Shown: piece by piece, positions 31,743-42,395 of the stretch
How positions within the stretch are numbered: the stretch's first letter is position 1
Layout: every line of letters begins with the position of its first letter
NCBI GenBank assembly: GCA_035048495.1
Contig: CM068545.1
Coordinates: forward strand, 43,270,450 to 43,334,449
Length of the DNA stretch: 64,000 bases
Direction of reading: 5' to 3'
From: Euptelea pleiosperma
Taxonomy: Eukaryota > Streptophyta > Magnoliopsida > Ranunculales > Eupteleaceae
Made by a program: the position numbers and the translations under genes
Notes under the pieces: model-generated
The model's input: the letters and a program-made list of their open reading frames with translations, nothing else
What the model was told of the DNA's origin: nothing
Database searches by the model: none

Positions 31743-32909
31743 TATTTTTGAAATAAAAAAAATAATTTTTTTTTTTTTTTTAAAGTAAAAATCTACTTTT
31801 CTATGGGGAATCTCCCCAATTAGTGGACCCCCCATTTTTTTGAAATTTAATTAAAATTCTTTGGAAATTCACGGGGTCCACTAACTGGTCGGACAGCGGG
31901 TCGATGATTATGGGCCCGGCTACTGGCCCACATGGATTTGTGATGTCCATTGTCTCACAAGATGATGTGACAGACAGTCTGATGGCGATCGGATGGATGG
32001 TGACTTGATTGGGACCCAGATTGGTAGATCGATGGATCTAGAGAGATCCAACGGTCCGATTGAAGATCTAACGGTCCGATGGAAGATCAGACGGTCAGAA
32101 AGCTAAGGGAGATGAGATAGAGCCGATGGGCAGGAGTTCTGGGGTTAGGTCAGTAGATTCGAGGACCGAGAGATGAAGAGAGAGAGAGAATAAGGAGAGA
32201 TGAGAGAGAAAGTATCAGAAAATAGAGAGAAAAGCACTGGCGGAGGGTCTGGAACCCTGGTTTTCACTGTGACCATCCTCACGCTTCTCCAGTAGAGTCG
32301 ACTATCATTCTTTGCTGACTCATGTGGCTTTAAACGCTTTGGTCCGTCTCTTGGTCATTGGCTCTCCTGCTCTCTTCGTTCTTTGGGCCGACTTTTTGGT
32401 CATCTTATTCAGCCCATATTTGGCCCATATCTTCTAGTCATAGCATGTGGGCTCTTTAAGCTTTGATAATGGGCTTTCATGATCGATTTGGGCCCACAAG
32501 TCTCGAGAATCGTCCCATTGGGGTTTCCTGCGACAGAAGAAGCGCGTAATGAGACTTTATCAGAACGGCTTAATATCTAGACTTCCGAAAATGTGTTTAA
32601 TGCATGCAAATATACCATTTCATCCAGAAAAGTGTGTTCTACGCAATAGAAGAGACTCTTACGTAGAAAAGTAGATAAATAGAGCCTTTTACGTAAGAGA
32701 GTGCGATAACGCTAAAAGGATAATTGCTTAAAATAAACACTTTTGAGCGAATATCATTGATGATCGGGCGATGGAGATTGACTAGGATAGGCCACAGGAT
32801 TGAGTGACAAAGGAGGGAGAGAGGATCGAATGATCTGGATTTGAGAGTAGAGGGAGAATATAGGATCTAGAGAGAGAGGATAGAGAAAATATCACAAAAC
32901 AAAAGAAAA

Positions 32910-32982
32910 TGCTAGCAGAGGGTCTTGAACCCTGATCTCTGACTTGGTCTTCTACATGCTTTACCAACTGAGCAAGCTTTCG
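32910..32982 (-). ncRNA. tRNA-like unit in U3 of LTR A
   Basis: The minus-strand A box TTGCTCAGTTGG starts at 32975 and the B box GGTTCAAGACC at 32931, 44 bp apart as in a tRNA. The D arm (GCTC...AAGC) has 3 of 4 pairs, and the T arm has 4 of 5 pairs around TTCAAGA. TTTTCTTTTGTTTTG follows the 3' end. The anticodon stem and part of the acceptor stem do not pair, so it is a pseudo-tRNA. It keeps the best A box of the copies here. Confidence 0.6.
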
Positions 32983-33682
32983 TCTTGCGTTAGTTGATTA
33001 GCTTTAATCTCCTTAGTTTCTTCCTAGGTGCTTGACTTTCATTCTCTCTTGATCTTCTCTCGATTCTTACGATCTCTCTGGCTCTTCTTCTCTCTTTGGC
33101 CTACATCTTCTTGTCCATGTCCACTGGCTCTCTATGCTTCGATTAAAGGCATTGTAGGTTGATTGTGGGCCCGCCTTCCCCCAAAATTGTCCTATTAGTG
33201 TTCTTGATTATCTGCATGGAGACTTCCTGCGATCCTCTTTGTCTTGGTTCATGGATCAGTTGGCTCATTGGTTCCTTGTTCGTCTCTGCTATCCTCTAGC
33301 CCGGCATGTACTTGGCCTATATTTTCCTATCATAACTTGCTGGCTCTTTAAGTGGGCTTCTGTGATCGCTCGTGGACCCACAATCCCTAAAATTCTCCAA
33401 TCGGGTTTCCTGCGACAAAAGAAGCGCGTAATAAGACTTAATCAGAACGGCTTAATATCTAGACTTTCGAAAATGTGTTTAATGCATGCAAATATACTAT
33501 TTCGTCCAGAAAAGTGTGTTCTATGCAACAAAAGAGACTCTTACGTAGAAAAGTAGATAATTAGAGCAGTTTTACGTAGGAGAGTGTGATAACGTTTAGA
33601 AGATAACAGTGAAAAATACGCACTTTTAAGCGAATATCAGATAACAGTGGAAAATACGCACTTTTAAGCGAATATCAACAAT

Positions 33683-34612
33683 ATCCAGTAGTTTATATTA
33701 GCAAACACCTTTTCTGCTCTTGGGTGCAAATCGGATCCACCTTCTTGGTCCAATTTCTAGGCCCACCTTCTTGGTCCAATATCTAGGCCCACCTTCTTTT
33801 ATGTTCCTTACTAATTTCACCATTTCCTAAAACGTGTTATGGCAGGCCTCCCTTTCTATTGGCCAAAAATAGTGACGACCCAACCACATGGTTCACTACT
33901 TTGGATTATGGCTCATCTTGTAAATCACACCCGTCCATTAACTCGAGATTAAACCTCATCCTTTATATCTTCACCGTAGATCAATGGCCAACAATTTCAA
34001 TCAACCATTGGTCCACATCTTGACCCATGGCCTTGGCCCATAATTTCAGCCTATCAACTTGGTTCACACAATAATCCAACAGTTGAATTGCAAAACCTTT
34101 ACACACTAACCATGGGTAGCCCTCTATGCACTTCACATTATCTTTGTCATGTGTCTAAAATTGTCGCCTTTCAACATTGATCTATTGTCCTCTTTCTTGG
34201 CCCGCCAAATAGTCTTTCAAACTTGGCTTGTGTCTTGGCTCGACTTTGCGATTTCCCAGCTTAGCCCGTACTTGTCCCATATTGTTCTTCTTATCATAGC
34301 CTGTTGGCACTTTAAGTGTTGATATCACGCTTCAGTAATTGGTCGTGGGCCCGCCAGTTTTGAGAGTCGTTCGATCGGGTTTCCTGAGAGTGAAACAGCA
34401 ATGTAATGAGATTCAACTAAAACGGCTTGATACTGGACTATCCCAAATGCGTATATTTGATGCAAATAGTTGATTTTCGTCTAAAGAATGTGTTCTATGC
34501 AATGGAAGAAACTCTTGCGTAAAAAAGTCGACAAAAAGATACGTTTTACGTAGAGAACGTGACATCGCTATAAGGATAATTGCTTAAAATAATCACTTTT
34601 GAGCGAATATCA
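33683..34612 (-). mobile_element. Minus-strand LTR 'G', U3 fragment
   Basis: It ends ACTTTTGAGCGAATATCA at 34612 and is followed by GTTTC (34613-34617), the expected right TSD. It is the most diverged U3 of the set (for example TTGATGCAAATAGTTGATTTTCGTCTAAAG), consistent with an old insertion that later received C and H. Confidence 0.75.
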
Positions 34613-34723
34613 GTTTCCACATTCTCTTTGCATTTTGACAAATTAATGAAAATGGACTAGTTTTGCAAGAATCTAAATTCAGGTGATTAAACCTTTAATA
34701 GAATAACCCACTCTAATACGAAT
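34613..34723 (-). other. 5' leader and PBS of copia element P
   Basis: The minus strand after the P 5' LTR reads through a degenerate initiator-Met-type PBS (plus strand CTCTAATACGA at 34712-34722, against GCTCTGATACCA). It continues 100 bp of AT-rich leader until LTR G interrupts it. This ties the LTR at 34724-36247 to the gag at 9897-11309 on the same strand. Confidence 0.5.
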
Positions 34724-36247
34724 TGAAAAATAACTGGTCCATTATCTTTAATCAGAAATATCTAGAAGGGAGGGGTGATTAGGTTATTCAAAAATTAATT
34801 TAACCTATCACAAGTTTACTGGTCAAGGTAAGGTGATAAACTTGCATGCCTTAGTTAATTGCTAAAAGGATTATTGCAACTGACTCAAATAAAATATACA
34901 TTCGTGGTATATTGTCTTTGGGTCATTTGACCTAATCAGTATATTTAGCAAAACAACAATCAAACATCCACAAGACAAAGAGTTTTAGCGTGGAAACCTT
35001 AGCCAAGGAAAACCACGAGACCACGTTCAGACAGAAAGTATCACTAACTGGAAAGTTAAACCAAACAAAGGTTACCTACGCAGCACCGTTGCAAATGCAG
35101 CTTCCAACCTTAGCCAAGGCCTACTACTGATGCATCCACGTCCTCTGAATCAACGCTATGAATCCACGCGCGTCCTCCCACCCAAGAAGCATTGTCGGTT
35201 GTTCAGTTTGGTACACCCAAACCTACATTCGATCAGCCACTCCGATCTTAATTCTCAACTCTCCAGCCTTTGCTGAAGGTAAATGATTCAGTACACCCTG
35301 AATCCTAAGTCTCTCAAATGGTGTTGAGACGCACTGGTACTCTCAGACTACTAGGTCAAGATTCTATGTGGAAGACCTAAGCCGAGTAAGAGATCAAGTT
35401 TTTAGCTTTGATCTAGAAGAGAAAAGCTCACAAGATATTTATGAGAACTAAAGGCTTTTTGCTCTTCCAACGGACACTCTTGTTAAATTAAACTTTCTTC
35501 TCTGTATTCTAAAGTGTAGAAGTGTATTTTGTAAAGCCAGAGAGAACTTATATTTATAGAATTCGTAGCCTAGAGTCTTTTAGAAAGTGGACTAAGTGGA
35601 GACTAGAATTTTGGATATGAAAATGACTCAATCCGTGTGAAGTCCAATCTATTGTACTCTGGGTCCAATCGATTGGTCTTGTACGGATGGGTTTTTCCTT
35701 CGTAAATCCAATCTATTGTACATAGTCCAATCGATCGGACTTAAATAAGTTTCTGTCCCGTAAGCTCCAATCGATTTCACAGAGGTATCCAATCGATTAG
35801 GCTTCAATTAAGTTCTATCTCGTAGAGTCCAATCAATTTCACAGAGGTCTCCAATCGATTGGGCTTTGTCCAATTGATTGGCCTAAATAGTCCAATCGAT
35901 CGGAATGTCCAAGAAGTCAATAATCTTGACTTAGACTTGGTTCTGTCCATTTGACTAAGTTTGACCATTATATTTTATTCATTTTAAATCTATTCCTATG
36001 GCCACTAAGTCACTTACCTTCTTAAGCGAGCGTACACAATCTATAACCGACAAATGGGTAGTTACGCAGATGACTTCTATCGTCAACCGTATGATCCTTG
36101 CTGTTTGTCTTCTAGTCTTCACGTAGTTGGCGAAGTATGCGTACCACGACATTTTTACACTATACTGGTGCTCGTAGGTAAGGTTACATGAATGTTTTAT
36201 GTCACACCGAATCTTTGCCAAACTAGAATATGAAAATATTCTTTACA
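34724..36247 (-). repeat. 5' LTR of copia element P
   Basis: Read on the minus strand, it starts TGTAAAGAATATTTTCATATTC (36247) and ends ...TATCTAGAAGGG...AGTTATTTTTCA (34724). It is alignable with M (39873-41457) and Q (43631-45200). U3 holds a CCAATCGATTGG-like array (about 35640-35905) and a TATA box (CTATAAATAT, about 35553-35562). Only TAC remains of its right flank before LTR L. Confidence 0.8.
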
Positions 36248-36459
36248 TACTGAAAGTAGGGTTTTTCCGCGTCGTTGGATTCGAAAACCCTAGAATCAAC
36301 ACATTTGTAAATTATCCGATCTTTCCTGCAAAATAGGGAAATTTTGTATAGGGATTCATGTCGGATGTTGATCCGCACTCGGGATTAATTAGATTAGTGC
36401 AATAACGACATGAAATAATAGATTTTTGTTGGAGATTGTGGAAAATATGAGGAGGTGAG

Positions 36460-38848
36460 TGAAACTAGGGTTTTTCCACGTCGTTGGATTCAGAAACCCT
36501 AGAATCAACAATAATTTGTAAAGATCCGATTCTTGTTCACTCAAATTATGCAAAAATCACAGGTTTGTATAGGGATTCATGCCGGATGTCGATCCGCACT
36601 AGGGATTAGTCGGGTTAGTGCGATAACGAACATGAAATGACGATTTTTTTGCTAGAGATTGTAGAAAATATGGAGAGATGAGAATGGTGGTGGGTTAAAA
36701 CATGATTGATTGATTTTTTTTAGAGAGAGAAATTGACACAAAAAGCATTAAAATAAAAATAAACCAAATACAAAATGCAATAACATGAATCAAATTGAAC
36801 TTTATTAAATTGAATGTGCTACATTTGTTTAATGCTAACATGTAATAAAACTAACTAAAAAATATAAAAAGTGGAGAGAGAAAGTACCAGGCTTTAGAGA
36901 GAAAGTGGGAAAGGTTAGAGAGAGAAAAGAGCTAGAGAGAGAAAAATTGAGTGTGAGGGCTTACCCCTTGGAGAACACGGCTATGCTGGTGTAAAGAGGG
37001 GGAACACCACTCATGGTGGCTACCATCCAAGCGGTGGTGGCCAAGGCGTGAAGGTGAGAGGGGTGCCACGTGGTATGGAGAAGTTGCACAAGTGGTTCAC
37101 GTGATGGAGAGCACGGTGGTGCTAATGGATGTTGGCCGATGTGGGGTGCTGTGAATGGTGATAGAGTTGAAGATCGGGTCTGACCTTGGCGATCACGGTG
37201 GGACGTTCCAGGATGGAGAGGGGACTGTCATGCATTGGAGATGAAGTTTGGAGAGGGTTATGGACGGTTTGCAGGATGGTCCGTTTGCCTCTAACCCAGC
37301 AAGAGTTGTAGGTTTAGTCTATTTGATAAAGGGGAGGCAGTCTAGTGGAGATGGTAGGAGGAGCAGTTAGTGTAGAGGAGAGATGACGCCGGTGATGGGA
37401 GACAGCCAAGAGGATGAGTAGGTGGTGGCGCAGATGCAACGGTGTTTGATGGAGGCGAACCTGTTGCTGGAGATGAAAGAACGCCGGGGTGCTTGGGACG
37501 TGATGCAGCAGCGGTGGAGTGAAGAAGGCGATCTCCTCTTCTTCCCTTTTTTTTTATTTTCCTTGCTGTTTCCCTCTTTTCTTTGTGAGAGGGTAAAGCG
37601 CAAGTGAGCAGATCCATTTGAGAGAGATGGGGGTCAACGCCTTGGTGTTTTTCACCGTTTAATGCATGCAAATATACCATTTTGTCTAGAAAAGTGTGTT
37701 CTGCGCAATGAAATAGGCTCTTACGTAGAAAAGTAGATAAATAGAGCATTTTACTTAAAGAGTGTGATATTCGCTCAAAAGTGCATATTTTCCACTGTTA
37801 TCTTCTAAGCGTTATCACACTCTCTTACGTAAAACTGCTCTAATTATCCACTTTTCTATGTAAGAGTCTATTTCATTGCGCAGAACACACTTTTCTGGAC
37901 GAAATGGTATATTTGCATGCATTAAATGTATTTCTAGAAGTCTAGGTATAAAGACGTTATGATCAAGTCTCATTACGTGCTTTTTTCTTGTAGAAAACTC
38001 GATCGAGCTATTCTCGAGACTTGCGGGCCCACGATCAACCACAGAAGCCTAATTCAAAGCTTGAAGAGCCACATGCTATGACTAGAAGATATGGGCCAAA
38101 TATGGGCTGAATAAAATGACCAAAAAGCTGGCCCAAAAAACGAAGAGAGCAGGAGAGCCAATGACCAAGAGACGGACCAAAGCGTTTAAAGCCACATGAG
38201 TCAGCAAGGAATGATGGTCTACTCTACTGGAGAAGCATGAGGATGGTCACAGTGAAGACCAGGGTTCCAGACCCTCAGCCAATACTTTTATCTCCATTTT
38301 CTGATATTTTTTATCTCCTCCCCCTAATTTTCTATCTCATCTCTCCTTATTCTCTCTCTCTTCATCTCTCGGTCCTCGGATCTACTGACCTAACCCTAGA
38401 ACTCCTGCCCGTTGGCTCTATCTCATCTCCCTTAGCTTTCTGACTGTTGGATCTTCAATCGGACCGTTGGATCTTCCACCGGACCGTTGGATCTCTTTAG
38501 ATCTGTCGATCTACCAATCTGGGTCCCAATCAAGTCACCATCCATCCGATCGTCATCAAATTGTCTGTCACATCATCTTGTGAGACGATGGACATCATCA
38601 ATCCTTGTGGACCAGTAGCCGAGCCCATCATCATCGACCCGTGGCCCGACCATTTAGTGGACCTCGCGATTTTAAAATGCTTTAAATTAATTATTTTTAA
38701 ATAAAAAAGGGTGGTCCACTAAATGGGGAAATTCCCTAAATATATATATATATATTTTAATCAAAATGAAGACATGAGTTTTGGTAAATAGAGTGCGATA
38801 ACGCTAAAAGGATAATTGCTTAAAATAAGCATTTTTGAGCGAATATCA
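36460..38848 (-). mobile_element. Mosaic LTR element 'K' with internal inversion, TSD GTGAG
   Basis: GTGAG flanks 36455-36459 and 38849-38853, and both outer ends are proper LTR termini (TGAAACTAGGG... and ...GCGAATATCA). Left to right: the minus LTR 3' part (36460-37654); a 110-bp piece of minus U3 (37655-37764); a plus-strand LTR 5' part of about 975 bp starting TGATATTCGCTCAAAAGTGC (37765-38740); an AT run; 31 bp identical to the reverse complement of element 1 internal sequence 17571-17601 (38760-38790); and 58 bp of minus U3 (38791-38848). The joints lie at shared words (GTGTGATA; TATTTACC). It integrated as one rearranged unit. Confidence 0.88.
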
Positions 38849-40215
38849 GTGAGAATGGTGGTTGAAGTGTGATTTTAAAACATGTTTGAGTGATTTTTTT
38901 GAAAGATCTACTAAATCGGAGAATCCTTGAAACAACGGAAATTAAAGTATGAGATCAATGAACATGAAATGTCTTTAAAACTCTATCTTTTATGAAAATA
39001 ATGAAAGTTACAATGCTTGCACGAAGCTAGAAAATAAAGCAAAATATATGAACCTATCTAAGAAGAGAGAGAAAAGTAGAGATGGTAGAGAGAGAAAGTG
39101 AGAAAACCTAAGTTCTAGAGAGAGAAACTAGAGAGAGAGATAAATACCTCATTGTTTTGCACTTAGCTTGAACATGATCGGGATCAGCCAACAAAGATTG
39201 GCTGGAGATGTTTAATGTGCTTGAGGTTACCTACAAGTGGCCTAGAGTTACTGGTGTGCTACACCAACAACATTCCAGAGATGAAGACGAGATCCAATGG
39301 CCCGATAGTGATCATGGTGGCTTGGATCTGAGTTGTACTTGCAGGTTGGCCAGCTTCCATGGTGAAGCGGTGATGATAGTGAAGGAGGTAGTAGGATGGT
39401 GGAGAAGATGGGAGGAGCACTGCAGATTGGCCCATGGAGGATGGTGATCGTCTTCACGGAGGAGTACAGTGGTGAACCCTGCCAGTGGAGTTGCAGATAC
39501 GCCTTAGGAATGGAGATGCTAGTTCAAGCAGGAGCAGCTTGGGCAGAAACCTCATGGAAGTGGCCTGAAGTCGCTTCAGCAACGGTAGGAGAAGGGTTGG
39601 CTGTTACAAAACTACACGTCCAGCAGGTTATGGAGAGCCAAGCGGTGCTGCCCTGCGAGTTGCAGGCGGTGTTGCCCTGCGAGAGGGCAGCAAGATGAGG
39701 TATGTTCCTCTCTTCCTTTTCTTCTTCTCTTCAGTTTTCTTCTCTTTTTTTTTTTCTGGTTTTCGGTTTGTTGAAAGATGAGATAAAATGGTGAAGAGAG
39801 AGGGGATTACGGCCCAGATTTTCAGAAAATGGAGAAGTTTTTAGCGTTTTCAAAAATGTGGGAGGGAATCTTTGTAAGGAATATTTTCATATTCAATTTG
39901 GCAAAGATTCCATTTGACATAAGAATATTCTTGTAACCGTTCCTACGAGCACAAGTGTAGTTGGAGATGTAGTGGTACGCATACTTCACCAACTACGTGA
40001 AGACTAAAAAACAGAGACGGTAAGAATCAGACGGTTGACGACAAGAGTCATCTGAGTAACTGCCGATTTGTCAGTTAACGATCGTGTACGCTCGATTAGG
40101 AAGGTAAGTGACTTAGTGGCCATAGGAGTTGGTTAAAATGAACAAAATATAATGGTCAAACTCAGTCATCGGACTGACCCGAGTCTAAGTCAATAAAATT
40201 GACTAATGGGATAGT

Positions 40216-40531
40216 CCAATCGATTGGACACTTATCCCCAATCGATTGGACAGAGACCAATCGATTGGAGACTCTGTGTAATCGATTGGAAGCTACGAGG
40301 TAGAACTTATTTTAGCTCAATCGATTGGAGACTCTGTGAAATCGATTGGAGTTTTCGGGACAAACTTATTTGAGTCAAATCGATTGGACACTGTGAAATC
40401 GATTGAAGCCTTTGGGACAGAAACTTATCTGAGTCAAATCGATTGGAGAACCCTGTGTAATCGATTGGAGCCTTCGGAACAGAAATCTTATTGAGCCCAA
40501 TCGATTGGACCCAGTGTACAATCGATTGGAC
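40216..40531 (+). repeat. ATCGATTGG array, ~61-bp period, in copia U3
   Basis: Copies lie near 40216, 40238, 40256, 40278, 40317, 40339, 40377, 40396, 40435, 40458, 40497 and 40520. Spacing alternates about 22 and 39 bp, so the higher-order unit is about 61 bp with two palindromes. The array ends about 85 bp before the TATA box, like an upstream enhancer. Confidence 0.8.
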
Positions 40532-40613
40532 CATGCACAGAATTGGTCCTTCTCAGATATGAAATTCTTGGTTTCATTATCCCACGTTCTGCACGACTCA
40601 GGGTCTTGGAATT

Positions 40614-40622
40614 CTATAAATA
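40614..40622 (+). promoter_or_regulatory. TATA box of copia LTR M
   Basis: CTATAAATA, downstream of the palindrome array. The corresponding minus-strand boxes in the P and Q LTRs are at about 35553 and 44476. Confidence 0.7.
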
Positions 40623-42395
40623 CAACCCTTCTATGCCTTCTCTAAACAGACACAGACACAGAGTGACTCAATCTTCAAGAAAGAGAAGAAAATGTTTTAT
40701 TTATTAGAGTGTCCATTCGAAGAGCAAGAAGCTTGTTTTTCATTCACATCTTGTGAGCTTGTTCTCTTCTTGATCAAAGCCAAGAGCTTGATCCTTTCCT
40801 CAGCTTAGGTCTTCCACTTCTATATTCGACCTAGTAGCCTGAGTGTACCAGTGTGACTCAACACCATTTGAGTAACTTAGGGTTCAGGGTGTACTGAATC
40901 CTTCACCTTCGACAAAGGTGGGAGTGTTGAGAATTAAGATCAGAGGAGCCGATCGACGGTAGGTTTGGGGTGTACCAAAATGAACAAGCGAACAAGGCTT
41001 CTTGACTGGAAGGGCGCGCATGGATTCATAGCATTGATTCAGAGGACGTGGACGCATCGGCAGTAGGCCTTGGCTAAGGTCGGAAGTTGTATTTGCAACA
41101 GTGCTACGTAGATAACCTTTGTTTTGTTTAACTTTTCAGTTAGTGATATTTTCCGTTTGGATGTGGTCCCGAGGTTTTTCCTTGGCTAAGGTTTCTAAGT
41201 AAAAATCTTGTCTTGTGCGATTGTTTATTTGTATTCCGCAATCTATCTTGATTAGATCAAACGACAAAAAGACAATATACCACTGAAGTATATGCGATTT
41301 GAGTCGGTTGCGATAATCCTTTGTCAAACAACTAAGGTATGTATTTTATTCCCTTACCATAGACCAGTAAAACTGTGTAGGTATAAATAATTTTAAATAC
41401 ATAATCAACCCCCTTCTAAGTATATTGATTTAAAGAGAACGGACCAGTGAAATTTCAATCTTGAAAGAGAGAAGTGGTCCGAGAGTGAGAACGTGGATTG
41501 AAAGAGAGAATGCAAGATGGAAGACGGTGGTGGCAGTTGGGAGAACAACCATCATGGATTGATGAGGTGGGTGGGCAGCTTGGAGAGGGGTGAGAGTTCG
41601 GTGGTGATGGGGGCGGCTAGGGTTCTCCCTATTTTTAGAATTCGTTGGAGAGAGAGGGGTCAGCCAGAAAATTAGAAAGTGGGGGGGGGGAAGGGTGTAA
41701 CAGCTTGGTTGAGAGGAGTGAGAGATGAGGTAGGTTGTTCCTTTCTCCTCTCTTATCTTTTATATCAAGCTTTAGGGTTTGGGCAAAAGCTGGATAGAGG
41801 GAGAGGTATAGCCGTTGGATCATAAGGTGAATGGGAATATGTTGAAGCCGTGGGTTATTATTGCTATGGACCCCACTTGCAACTTCTTTAGCAACTCTTG
41901 GAAATATATACCTCAATCCACCATCTAAACTATCTTCTTATGTGTGAAGCACTTTTGTCAACATGTTGCAACTATGTAACCCATTTCACCATTGAACAAA
42001 ATTAAGTGGCCCATGCATTTTAGCATCAAGCACCTGCCACCTCATCCTTGTAGTGTAGCAACCCGTGAATGCGCACACCCGACCCACAATTCGAAACGTC
42101 TAACCATGTATACGCAACCCCCACCTCGGACCCAAACGCATGAGTCCTGTATTTTCTTGTTGTGAAACCTTCACAATTTTAGCCACCATTTAGCAGCTTC
42201 GTGGCTCATCAACTTGGCCTCCTCGATGTGTGCCAATGTAATGGTCTGCATGTTTGTCCATCATCATGGTCCATTTTGTGGCCGGACCATTTTTGGCCCA
42301 CGCCATGCATGCACATCATTGCTGGCCCGCATTCTGTAAGGATTTGGGCTTGCAAGGATCAACGTAGTGGTTTATTGGTCTACTATGTTGTGCAG

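Larger units (their letters stand above)
30090..32756 (-). mobile_element. Solo LTR 'B' (minus), 2667 bp
   Basis: Bounded by TGAAAGTAGGGTTTTTCCG at 30090 and GCGAATATCA at 32756. The flanking five bases are GTGAT (30085-30089) and TTGAT (32757-32761), a TSD with one change. It has three leader hairpins (30859-30884, 31224-31248, 31542-31567), a minus-strand donor (ACTTAC near 30484 on the plus strand), the promoter palindrome at 31717-31742, and a tRNA-like unit about 500 bp from its start. Confidence 0.88.
27679..33639 (-). mobile_element. Solo LTR 'A' (minus), TSD GATAA, holding solo LTR B
   Basis: On the plus strand it begins TGAAAGTTAGATTTG (LTR 3' end) and ends GCGAATATCA (LTR start). 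GATAA flanks it at 27674-27678 and 33640-33644. Without B and its TSD it is about 3.29 kb. It has a hairpin at 28811-28835, the U5 block near 27800, a CGATAAG stretch near 28198 in place of a clear donor, and a well-formed tRNA-like unit at 32910-32982. The T-rich segment 29700-29920 contains an imperfect direct duplication (ATTTTGACTTTTTAAAATC words) of about 115 bp. Confidence 0.93.
22983..33677 (+). mobile_element. Fold-back LTR element 'C': LTR + PBS + inverted partial LTR, TSD ACAAT
   Basis: A complete LTR (22983-26416) is followed by AA and an 18-nt PBS (26419-26436). It then turns directly into the reverse complement of the same LTR, running from the equivalent of 24261 back to the LTR start (26434-27678 and 33640-33677). 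Solo LTR A splits the inverted arm near its end. Both outer ends are therefore U3 termini (TGATATTCGC... and ...GCGAATATCA), and ACAAT flanks the whole unit at 22978-22982 and 33678-33682. The arms are about 1.28 kb and differ by only a few percent over the first 500 bp by eye. Without A the unit is about 4.7 kb. There are no coding domains. Confidence 0.9.
39873..41457 (+). mobile_element. Copia solo LTR 'M', 1585 bp, TSD ATCTT
   Basis: It starts TGTAAGGAATATTTTCATATTC and ends GGACCAGTGAAATTTCA. ATCTT occurs at 39868-39872 and 41458-41462. U3 carries twelve ATCGATTGG copies (40216-40531), then the TATA box CTATAAATA (40614-40622) and a transcribed leader. The 3' end has the CAACCCCCTTCTAAGTATATTG phrase shared with P and Q. 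Confidence 0.93.
36251..42395 (-). mobile_element. Minus-strand LTR 'L' (fragments 36251-36459, 38849-39872, 41463-42395)
   Basis: It begins TGAAAGTAGGGTTTTTCCGC (LTR 3' end) at 36251, one base after CATAC (possible TSD 36246-36250). It is resumed after K (GTGAG duplication) and after M (ATCTT duplication). Its U3 start is not in the window, as expected if N, Q and element 2 all lie inside it. A GA-rich leader and AGAGAGAAA tracts occupy 39060-39140. Confidence 0.7.

Noticed and set aside
32910..32982. A functional tRNA gene on the minus strand
   Set aside because: The anticodon stem does not pair and position 33 is not T. Only the internal promoter boxes and T arm are preserved, so it is listed as tRNA-like.
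39868..41462. A host promoter or gene with a repeated enhancer at 40216-40531
   Set aside because: The unit has LTR ends, a perfect ATCTT TSD, and homologues at 34724-36247 and 43631-45200, so it is a copia solo LTR.
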